Shown: positions 46,801 to 56,400 of the stretch, in pieces
How the letters are laid out: each line of letters begins with the position of its first letter
How positions within the stretch are numbered: the stretch's first letter is position 1
Source: Watersipora subatra
Lineage: Eukaryota > Bryozoa > Gymnolaemata > Cheilostomatida > Watersiporidae
Assembly: GCF_963576615.1 (NCBI RefSeq)
Contig: NC_088708.1
Location: forward strand, 67,000,672 to 67,064,671
Direction: 5' to 3'
DNA length: 64,000 nucleotides
Notes under the pieces: generated by a model
Database searches by the model: none
What the model saw: only the letters and a program-made list of their open reading frames with translations
What the model was told of the DNA's origin: nothing
Program-made: the position numbers and the translations under genes

Positions 46801-49800
46801 CAGCAAGCGATCAAATTGCATTATCGATCTCTGCCCTACAATTCTACCTGCGGTTTACAATTACAAACTAGTCCCAACTTGAAATTTTTTTTCTTGCCGG
46901 TGAATCGAACCTGAGGAATCTGATTATGTTTGTTCCACTGCATTTATTTTCACATCACTATATTTTCGCACTCGTCAGAGCTGCAAAATTAAGTTGCATC
47001 GAAATTTAACTCTGTATGCTACTCACAAAAATAAATACTAGCGAAATATAAGTGTCTTAGGGTATGTGGATGCCACCTTTACTTCAACGGTGCTTCTATT
47101 TGACCACCACTAAAAGGAGAAGGGTTGAAAAATAAAGTGCCACCGTTTAATTGAGTGCCACTTCCATTTGACCGCCACTATTTGACAATCTTTGATCTTT
47201 TCGAACCCGTCATAGCGATCAGTAGAAAAGGGGTCCGCAAAATGGTACTAATAATGACTAGGTTACATCATTAACAATTAATTCTTTCATGGTTGCTGTT
47301 CATATGGAAGTCCATTTTCTAGCTACAAAGCTTACAATTTTTCTTTAAAACTTTTAAAGCAATGCCAGAGAAATAATTAATAACTGTATTGGGCTAATAG
47401 TAGTTCCTTGTTTAGCATGGTTTTGATACTTATAGCTATATGGAAAGCGGTTTACAATCACGATGCTATCTGTAGTACTATTTTCAGGCTATAAAACTAG
47501 TGCTTAGCATGCATGCGGCTAAACGTTTATCATCATTTTCAGAAAAAGCTTTTTAAATAAAAACTCATAAAAGTTTTGCTTTGCTAAAAAAATTTTTAGA
47601 CCCTAATATCGACTAGTTCAGGGGTACAAATAAAAAGTCGAGATCAGCAGACATTGCAGAAGGTATTGAAAATCGGAAGACGATGGAATGGCTCTAAATG
47701 AAAGCAGCAATCCGAACGCAAGTGGCCGACCAAATGATGAAAATATTTTTGTTTGAAAAATGTTAATTTTTGTTTCTGCATGTATTATAAGTATGGTTCG
47801 TTTATGTCACTCGTTTATGCATATACATGTATGTCTGTAGCATTTGATAAGTTATTATTATATAACTTATAAATTTGTAGTTTTATGGCATATTATTTGA
47901 TAGCATCATTGCAATTATCTAAACTCGGCTTACAACGGATAACTTATTTCATAACTGTTCTTCTATTGCACAGTTTTGGCTGCAACCTGTAGCTAGCATA
48001 TCAATGAGTGAAGTGAGCTTTTATGTAGCATTGTTAAATCTATCTTCTAGTTATATACATCTCAATGTGTGTCATTTGTTTGTCCCACTATAGCGATAAA
48101 GTTTTAGTGCCGAAAAATCACTTACTGGATTTGAACTCATGGCATTCAAATCGCAAGTCTGCTAACAAGCGCGTATAACCACAAGGCTAAGCCTTACTCA
48201 TCGCACGCATTGCCCTTATCATATACTGTATATCCTTATGCAATTACACACGCTAAATGTGTACATACTTTTTGTTATTAATTAATACAGCGTGTTCTCG
48301 GGTTATGATGCCCCTATTATAAGATTTTTCTTGTCTTGCTATATGGAACGCGAAGTTTTTTCGTCCTTGCCATACGAGGGCAATTTTTTATATTTTTCCA
48401 TAATATGATATCAATAAAAATTTCTCTCGAAATTAAAATTTGGTAGACGGTGTACTGCTTAAGACGAAATAACGAAAATGCCGATATGCTTGTCATTGAA
48501 ATCCCTCCTACAACACTTGCAACAGATACTATATTCGCTATCTCAGTTCAGCGTTATTCCTTATAAGTTATAGTACAAACGAATTCGAAAACAGATAAGT
48601 AATGAAATTTTAGCCTATGACAAGGTTGAAGTTTAGTTTAGTAAAATACATACTAAAACTTAGATTCAAGTGTGTATTTAGTCAGCTAAATTCATTTAAG
48701 TTAAATTCAACATTTACAGTATGTTATATGTATGTCTCGAAGGTAAGAACTCCCCACGATACGTACTGCGCGTAGTACATTGTAAAGTTACTTTTTCTTG
48801 TAGATCATAACTGCTAAATACACTAAAGGTAAAGTCTTAGGTAACTATAGTTACTAAGGTTAATATATTTTTTGTTACTAATTTTTAACATGTACAGTAC
48901 GTATATAAAATTTTGATGATTTTTACTAGGGGATGTTTGCATTAGATAAATACTATGGGTTTCTATACCACTCTACATGATATTTTCGCCTCACGATGCC
49001 AACACTGAAACGAATTGAAATCATATAATTGTATACCAAATATTTTTTGTAATCTTAGCAAAACAGACTTTAGTTAGCCATTATTTGCTAATTATTTCAC
49101 ATTTGCAACCTTTGCAAGTTTGTTTTTCTCGTAATTTATTTGAACTGCACAAAACACTTTTCTCATGATATAAAGTTTGAAAGTTAGAATGGTAACTGTC
49201 ATTATATGTTATATAAAAATTAATTTTCTGTGCAAAGACTTTCATTACCCGGGCAACGCAGGGAATTCAGCTAGTATAGTTATAAAATAAACATTTGCCT
49301 TCAAATTTAGAATGAAATAAAAAGTTGAAAGTTCCAACTGATTGCAACGCAGGCTGTAAGATCATCGTAGGTGAATTGCAAGCAATAGATATCAGTTGGT
49401 AGAAATATTTTTCAGCTTCCCAATGCATGTTTATTAAAGAACTATGACAAGTTGAAGGTAAGCTATGACCGATATAGTGCATCAAAAAGGGTTAATGCCG
49501 CTTGGAGAAGGGTGCAAATAAAGGCGACATTCGCTTCGTCCGTAAAAAGGGTTAAATTCAGCTTCCCAAAATTGTGAGGATGTATTTGAAAATACAACGC
49601 CACCCCTTATTTGAACGTCACCTTTAATAAAACATCACTATAGGTATAGGGGAAAGGTTAAAAATGAAAGTTTTGCAGTATATTACATAGTAAAGATTGT
49701 CTTCACATATGTTAAAGAGCAGACAAATCCAATTTATGATAAGTTCTAATTGAGTAAGCACTGGACATTCCTATTGATGCATTTCTTACTTTTTGAACTT

Positions 49801-50242
49801 TCTACTCTCCCCCCTCATCACTTAATATTAGTCTAGGTTTAATTGAGAGCTCGTTGAAAGTCACTCGCTTGTATATATCTTTTGTAATCGATGAACTGAA
49901 TCTTATTGCTATGTCGGTCCTCTGCTAAGTCATTGGCGTTGTGTATCATGTTTGATGTAAAAGGTAGTTTGCTAGTTTATAGTGGGTAGTTGAGAGGATT
50001 CTATTCCAGACTCTTCAGCACGGCTGTAAATTAGACGCTGGTTCAGAATATATGCTGCCTTAACTAGCACCTCACGTCGTCTGCTGATTGATTTTACAGG
50101 AAGATCAGCAGATGCATGCAGTTATGTACGATATATTAATGGTGGAACTCCACCCAAGACTATCATATATCCTTTATTCTACAACTGTGTTCCGGTACTT
50201 GTTTGTTACATTGCCCTTTTATTGCAAACAATTTTCTATTAG
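40722..50242 (+). CDS. NAA60: NAA60 (HAT4): Golgi-associated N-alpha-acetyltransferase, 5 coding exons, 3' end uncertain
   Basis: Exons 40722-40807, 41079-41214, 45722-45821, 45921-46088 and 50100-50242 join in phase to 210 residues (human 242). NAA60 acetylates the N-termini of membrane proteins facing the cytosol. The GNAT fold is clear: WFPVRYPEFWYQDVTSAERY, YYSLAATHPVDGHIIGMIV, RVAYILSLGVVESFRRKRLG, AVYLHVLFSNMAATSFYRKH and SYVRYINGGTPPKT all align with the human protein. The Tyr of VAYILSLGV and the His of YLHVL, the residues I take as catalytic in human NAA60, are kept. Odd: the acetyl-CoA loop is RRKRLG where human has RKHGIG, so the first glycine is lost. The last exon diverges after INGGTPPKT and ends in a hydrophobic tail. 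A further exon near 50727-50829 is possible. Confidence 0.9.
41079..41214 (+). CDS. NAA60: NAA60 exon 2
   Basis: Acceptor GTGCTATAG, donor AGAGAG|GTAGGT. It reads YPEFWYQDVTSAERYYSLAA then HPVDGHIIGMIVCDVKSLKQ. Confidence 0.92.
41641..42506. repeat. 27-bp minisatellite, about 32 units, in NAA60 intron 2
   Basis: The unit combines CATATTTACTACTGTATA with CTAGTCTAT. Variants: TAGTATGTC, TGGTCCATC, GTGTAC. The period is divisible by three and stop-free in two frames, giving long YHIYYCILV or SYLLLYTSL repeats. A 13-unit higher-order spacing is visible: TGGTCC at 41921 and 42272, each preceded by CTACTCTATAC. Confidence 0.95.
42575..45594. mobile_element. TA-flanked TIR element family B, tandem dimer (3020 bp)
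   Basis: Outer ends are CCGTAAAACCTCTAATTGAA and its inverted complement, with TA at 42573-42574 and 45595-45596. Inside are two head-to-tail units, about 42575-44107 and 44108-45594, with the same internal order (a GGTTCATTTATGTCAC block at about 43239 and 44893). Ends are packed with GAACGCCACC and GACCGCCAC sub-repeats. No coding capacity was recognised, so non-autonomous. It fills NAA60 intron 2 to within 127 bases of exon 3. Confidence 0.88.
45722..45821 (+). CDS. NAA60: NAA60 exon 3: acetyl-CoA-binding loop
   Basis: Acceptor ACATTTAAG, donor CTTG|GTAAGT, 100 nt. It reads DSRVAYILSLGVVESFRRKR LG. The RxxGxG motif of GNAT enzymes appears as RRKRLG. Confidence 0.92.
45921..46088 (+). CDS. 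NAA60: NAA60 exon 4
   Basis: Acceptor GATGCAG, donor AATG|GTGAGC, 168 nt. It reads GSALLNKLIEYLTSPVKRHV and then AVYLHVLFSNMAATSFYRKH up to FYYHIN. Reading through the donor would add only 16 codons before a stop. Confidence 0.92.
46644..47062. mobile_element. MITE family A, copy 2 (419 bp), nested in family B
   Basis: Same TIRs and interior as 10190-10605; flanked by TA. The left flank AAACCTCTA and right flank TATGTGGATGCC are the two halves of the family B terminus, so it inserted into that element's end. Confidence 0.92.
48039..49274 (+). mobile_element. Non-autonomous Helitron, 1236 bp, with visible empty site
   Basis: Starts TCTATCTTCTAG after GTTAAA and ends with a decayed hairpin CCCGGGCAACGCAGGG, then CTAG, followed by TATAG. 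The related family B unit at about 45180 reads GTTAAATATAGATATAAAAT without the insert, so the element sits exactly between A and T with no duplication. It carries an antisense tRNA-like block at about 48110-48210. Confidence 0.88.
50100..50242 (+). CDS. NAA60: NAA60 exon 5 (end uncertain)
   Basis: Acceptor GATTTTACAG, phase 1 in. It begins RSADACSYVRYINGGTPPKT, aligned with TYVLYINGGHPPWT in human, then a hydrophobic run CVPVLVCYIALLLQTIFY to TAG. That run does not resemble the human tail. A donor at CCG|GTACTT (about 50194) or another one could lead to later exons. Confidence 0.7.
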
Positions 50243-50500
50243 AATGCATGATGCAGTATCCTATAGCGTGATTACATTAGTCATAATGTTGCTAAAAGTC
50301 AAAGTTGTGTCTAAGGGTTATTCTGACACTGCGCTAGCTGTCGGCATATTCTATTTTTATGGTGAGTAACTCTATTCCAATTATATTCTGATGTATATAT
50401 TGATCGGGCACATTAATTGCTAAGCGATCTTTCATAGCAGTGGCTAGCAAGTCGTTGTAGGATATTATCCCTGTGATAATGATCAATGCTTGCTCATGAG

Positions 50501-50533
50501 TGCTATACCAGTGATTTTTGAACTGGTATAGCA
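50501..50533. repeat. 12-bp stem-loop
   Basis: TGCTATACCAGT and ACTGGTATAGCA pair over a nine-base loop. Part of it (GTGATTTTTGAACT) recurs some 40 bases on. Confidence 0.8.
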
Positions 50534-51096
50534 TACCATGGTGCGATACCAGAGTGATTTTTGAACTTGATGTCTAGTCTGACACATTGTCTGCAAGAAC
50601 TTTTAACCAAAACCTTTTACGATTCTAGGCCAATCTGCGAACACATAATTATTTTGCAAAATCAGTTAATTCTAGTTTGGGACATTTTCTCCTTGACCAT
50701 GTAATACGGCCAGTTTGTCACAGTGCTTTTATGGGCTTGCTTCAACTACCTTCAAAGTCTTGACTTATCCTGGTCGACTCGCATACCAACTTGCTCTGAG
50801 AGGCACAGCTCTTACTCTTGGCAACTGGAGGTAAAAGAGGGCAAAAGTAGACTTGAGGCAGGAGGAGATGTCAGGATGTGGTACATTCTCTTTTAGGTTG
50901 GTTCTTAATTATGGTTACTATGAAAGACATTTTTTTCAGAATTAAAAATTATATCATCTTTGGTGTACTTTTGAGGTGATGCATCGACAGGCTGCGCTTT
51001 CACAACTTTTTAGAAGAAATCCTTTCATAATGCTTAATTTGTAAAAATATATTTGTTAATGGTATGTACATGTAGTAGTCTAGTTCTTCATCTTAA

Positions 51097-51632
51097 GGCT
51101 GGTTCACACTAGATCGCTGTATCTCAGCCTTGATGCCACAATACTTTGGTGATCGTCAGTGATAACAATGTTCACGCTATCACAAACCCATTCACGTTTG
51201 CATCAGCAAATACTTCGCTACGCAGTGTGATTGTTTTTCTTTTTGATTTTTCACAAAGGAACCTCTTTGTTGCCGCATGCTGGAACTAAATACTAGTCCC
51301 GCAGCAACTATCATAAACGGAAATAAATAGAGCACACTATCTGTGACTGCAAATTACTATCGCCTAAATAATGCACATTGCACAGGCTAAGGGAAAGTTT
51401 GACAGCTGCAAACTTTCCCGACGTATCCGCATTGCTTCGTCAAAGCCCAGCGCCTTGACTAGCAATGCTACTGCGCAGTTTGGGCCTCATCATTATTTCT
51501 TTTGTTGTTTTTTCTGTTTTCATATCTTTTGATGAAATAAAACAAACGAAGCCATCGGTTTCCGGCGCACATAATCGACGATAAACGCCGAAAGGACAAC
51601 TCCGACATACGGCCGTCTAGTGTGAAGGAGCC
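51097..51632. mobile_element. MITE-like element with GGCTGGTTCACACTAGA ends, 536 bp
   Basis: Left end GGCTGGTTCACACTAGATCG; right end, inverted, GGCTCCTTCACACTAGACGG. The flanks TAA and TCA suggest a three-base target duplication (imperfect), which would fit PIF/Harbinger, but this is tentative. Non-coding. Confidence 0.6.
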
Positions 51633-53279
51633 TCAAGTATGGCCTGTTACAGTTTTTGTCATGCTGCCTGATGTTCGTGCCAGTTGAGCTTCTCACTTGT
51701 GCAGGTTGTTATGTTCTCAGTTCTTATGCAAACAGTTTCACAATTGGGCAGCTAGCTTCAGCTGTTATCTAATAATATTGCTGCATCGTATTGGGCATAG
51801 AGCCAATCATAACCAATGTCTGTGTTGTATTTATATAAACTTTGGCTTCATGTCTTGTTCCGTTCTCTTGACTCGTTCTCTTGACTCGTTATAACCCCTA
51901 TCTTACTGATTTACTTCCAGCTTCCATTTCAAATATTCGTATAAGGCATGCATCACAATCGCTGCTTTCGAAATAGCGAATCCATTTTCTTTAGCGTTAG
52001 TATTAATTAATTATTTTGCAAATATAATTACCACTAAATTTGTGCGTTTCTTTACATTTCTTAATGTGTCTTTGACCTAGCACATTGTTCTACAGTATGT
52101 CAAATGTTTGAGTGTTTAGCAGAGCAAACACGGAGTGAGGCAACTGTCCCCAATACATTTCAATAACAGCGCGTAGCTCTCTGTATGAAAATCAATATTA
52201 TGCGTATTACACTAGCCTGACCTGCAGAGCGTGCAGGAAACAGCTGACTGTGGCTTTAGCATTAGCTCTATCCAACAGGCCAGCTGGAACGTTTCTCTCG
52301 CCTTCTTTCGTACACTTATGAAGGGAAATGATGACTAGACAGGCACTCATTTGACGCCTCCCTTCAAACCAACTGGGTATAAAGGTAGGTTTTGCACAAT
52401 TGGAGTATAAGAGGCATGTGCAAATCTTGTATTTATGCAGAGGTGCAGTATGTTTAGAAATAACATTGTGTTACTATACTTAGCAGAGGTCTAGAATGTC
52501 CGTCCGGCTTATCGGGGCAGGGGGATGCGTGAGTAATTTATCTGTCGTATATAACCATCCTTTCCTCTTTGCAGAGACTTAGTGCGGTGTGTGAACTCCT
52601 GTGGTCACATCTAATTGCTTTGAGGTTTGTTACATAAAACCATCTGCGGTAGCTGTGTTTCGGTTTTATGTAAAACTCGCAAGAGTTATTTTATTATTGT
52701 TTAAATGTTTATGATAGATAATTTAGCTAAATTATGGAGTATTTACGGATTAGTATTACGGATTAGATAAACATACTCGGTTTATAGCCAGGGTGAAGCA
52801 ACTCAAAGACTACTAAAATTCAGCCTTTCATTTTTCGATCAGTTGGGATTCTGTTTATATGTCAAGATTCTGTGTTAAGTTTAGCTAATGTTTCATTAAG
52901 TGACAGTTCGAAGTTTTATAGAAGACACTAGAATTATTATGTCTGATTGCCCTCATTGCAGGCAGCATTTATGTATGTGTTACCATGGTTGCATTGTAAA
53001 TGGTTGGTGAGTTTTATGATATTCGTCTTTGTTAAGAATTTTACACAAAAAATTGCCAATATTCAGTTTGAAATTCAAATTAGAAAAAAAACTCTCGTTT
53101 AGTGTGTGGTAACGAGGGGTGAAAACTTTACAAATTTTGTGCACTACTGTTTGGCCAGTTCACTTTCTCATTAGCGATTCTGGCAGTAACCTATTTATAT
53201 TGATAGTAAAAGGGGAGAGGGGCTAAGGGCAAAACAGAGAAAGCTGTTAAAGTGTTGTGAGGGTGAGCTGAAGGGAGAA

Positions 53280-53427
53280 ATGGTGCAGCTCCATGACTCC
53301 CCTAGCAAGAGTCCAGGAGGAAACTCTAAGCTTGTTCAGTCAAAGGATGGTGAGGACGCCACCTCCAACTATGTGTCGTCTCACAACTCCAAAGCTAAGC
53401 CTGAGCACCTCGATTCTTCTGATGACC
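53280..53427 (+). CDS. SLC16 exon 1: cytoplasmic N-terminus
   Basis: ATG in AGAAATGG context, donor GACC|GTAAGT, phase 1 out. It reads [20 protein letters not shown] and ends EHLDSSDD; polar and Ser-rich. Linked to the next exon only by phase and the QNWEDY join. Confidence 0.75.
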
Positions 53428-56400
53428 GTAAGTCATGTCTTAGAAACCTGCTAATAGTATTATATTAAAAATATTTTCTATAGAAGCCTTCCTTTGAATA
53501 GGAATTAATTATTTGAATCTGTACAGTTGTCATGGTTATAATTTAGACTTAATTTTTTTATTTTGGGCTTTGCGCTATCTCTTAACCTCAGGCTGCAAAT
53601 TAAATGTTGTAGAATTTGCAAATGACGCTTCGTTTGGAGTTTTATTGTGGTCAAACCTTAAGTTTGTTTAGAAAAATTCAAATGACACTTGTAAGTTATT
53701 TGTTCAAACTTTATTAAAGATCATCAGTGCATAAAATGTAACTTGTTTTTCATGGTACTGTTGGACATGTTCAGGTAAAACAATTCGTTAACGCTGTGTT
53801 GTCACATCAAGCTTCTTGTGTAGAATCACCAAGTTTCATGGCATTTGAATAAGCAGTATTTTCAGAATTCACATGGCCAAATTTTACGCGCATATTTGAA
53901 CAAGACTTCAAAAATGACAACGGTCTTGGTCAGTCATTTGATGACCTATATAAAGAATTGCACTCTACTATTTAAGGCACTTGACGATGAAATAACTGCG
54001 TTCAAACTTTCACATGTAGAACAATCAAGCAAAAACTGATAGCTGAATTTCTCAGTTATCCTATGGAATAATGCTTATTGACCGCCAAGACAGATAAAGG
54101 ACTATCTTCACTGACATCTTCTTTGATCATCTATAATAGTGTCGCTCTTTCAATGAGCTTGTATACTTCTAAAAAGAAAGATATTCTAACGATGCGTGGG
54201 CGGAGTTTATCGTTCAAGGTCAAATATAACTCTAGTTTCACTAAATGTTTCCGCTGCCTGTACGAATGTATCGCTGAAATGCTCTGTTCATTCTACTAGC
54301 AAGAGTCTTTACTCTAAAATTAGCTATAATTTTTTGATTTAGTAACTCTGCTTAATATTTTGTAAACAATCGTGTGCAATTCCTATTATGCGTCATCAAA
54401 TAACCCGTTGAGACTATATTGTTTTTCGAGCTGCGGCCTAATAATTTTAGTCAGTTATGAGAAAACTAACATTTCAAATAACTTGAAACTTGCTGATTGA
54501 TTCTACATAAAATACTCTGCCTAACAACATAGCGTTAACATATTATTATAACAACGTAGCATTAACATATTATTATAATAACATAGCGTTAACCCTTTCA
54601 CTGCCATCCATGTACAAATTTAGCTATCGGCCTACTGCCAGCCATTTTACCGAAAATTGCCGATATTGCTTCATGATGTGTATACAGTATTTTTTCAATT
54701 TCAAACTTTATTTAGAACATTTTTGTTACATATTTTATTTTGCCAACATTTTAACCAACACTGCTATGCAAAAAATTCAATGTATCTGTACTTTGTGCGA
54801 TGATAAAGCTATGTGAAGCTACAACCGCTTCGAAGCTAAAACGATCCTCCACAATGTTACTTACTCTTACAAAACTATTACTTTCACCACTATCAGTGCG
54901 GCTACTTTAATTATCTGTATAATCACGAAGATCTAAATCGGAATTGGCTATAATGTCATCAACATAAGTAATTACCTATTTTCTGACTCGCGCGATACTT
55001 AACAGAACTTAAACAAAAAATGTTTGTTTTTGGTTTGAAAATTCTCAAACAAAAATTTTAAATTGCTTCGTCATTTTAGGCTAGTTTTATAACGAAATCT
55101 TCGGACAACACTGTAAGTATCATAAAAGTCCTAAAGACCATGGGTTATGTTGTCAACGAATAATCAAATTCAGTTACTACGCAATTGCTGGGAAAGTCGC
55201 AAAAATGCGTCTACGGCAGTCGACCATAGAAAACGCATAAATGCGTCTACGTTAGTGAAAGAGTTAACATACGGTATTATTACACTTGAAAATGGCCCAA
55301 CAAGACCTTTAATACGCTTTCTTGATGTAACAAGTTTTATACAAAACTAGTACATTGGCAGTCTCGTGCGCTGCGTGAGATTAGCTTGTGTAATAAATAT
55401 CAGCACAAATATTCCGCAATAAGCTAAGGCAGTTGAGTGGCGCAGTTGTTAGTTTGCCTGGCTGCTGAGCCGAATATCTGAGTTTGATATCCTGTGTAAT
55501 GCTTTTTTTCTTAAGCTCTACGCATGACTTCAGGCAGACGGATGGGCATGACTCCTATTATAGTAAGGATTACTTTGTTATGGGAAACATACTTTTATAC
55601 ATACAGTAATACTTCAACTTACGAGTGCTCCAACATACGAGAAACTTGAGATACGAGCCAGCTTTTAAGCAAGTGTTAGCACTAACATACGAGCCATGTT
55701 TGAGATACGAGCACGTGGATCACGTGCCAAGTATGCCGGAGGTGTTTTATGAGAACAGCATCACTCTGTATTTTTCAACTGCTCAGGTTATACTTTTGTA
55801 TCGTGTTTTTTTTGTGCGCGATTTTCAGTGCAGAATTATGTGAATTAAAAGTACTGCGCGTTGACCGAAAGTTTGCCAGTAAAATGAAAAATAATGCAAA
55901 GAAAAAGCGAATGATAACAGTTGATATTAAACGGGAAATTATTGAAAAATATGCAAAATATATATGTGAGATTGAGCTAGCTCAGCAATTTGACAGAAAT
56001 ACATCCACAATTATCAAACAGAAGGATAATATTCAGGGCATTTAGTTCGCAAAAGGACTAACGATAGTTTATAAACGGCACAGCGATCTTCACGACCGCT
56101 TATGGAGAGACTACACAGACATTGGTTAAAAGATAAACAATGGGCCGGTGACAGCGTACTGAAACGATGCTATGTGAAAAGGACGGGTGCTATCTATCAA
56201 AACTATAAAAATTGACATTCTGACAAGTTGGCTAGTGGTCGTGCATTAACCCTTTGTGACGACACCTGTGTTCATCCTATTCGCAACATGTTGAAATGGC
56301 GACAAAGGCAAACGTCCTTAGATAGGTTTATCTTAAAACGGCTGGCTGGTCGTGAAAGCGAAACAAAGGAAAAATTAGCTAACCAGCGAGAAACTTCAAA

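Larger units (their letters stand above)
46630..49678. mobile_element. TIR element family B, third copy, interrupted by a MITE and a Helitron
   Basis: Starts CCATGAAACCTCTA after TA and ends GTTTTGCAG before TA. The internal blocks match 42575-45594 in order and orientation. Removing the MITE (46644-47062) and the Helitron (48039-49274) restores the family sequence of about 1.4 kb. It lies in NAA60 intron 4. Confidence 0.82.
50243..53279. other. Region between NAA60 and the SLC16 gene
   Basis: It contains a stem-loop (50501-50533), a MITE (51097-51632) and two short stretches with splice-like ends: 50727-50829 (after CACAG, before GTAAAAG), a possible last NAA60 exon, and 52575-52623 (after TTTGCAG, before GTTTGT), which could be 5' UTR of the next gene. 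Neither is established. Confidence 0.45.

Noticed and set aside
48110..48210. tRNA gene
   Set aside because: Box A and B resemble a tRNA, but no closing acceptor stem is evident, and the block recurs inside another Helitron.
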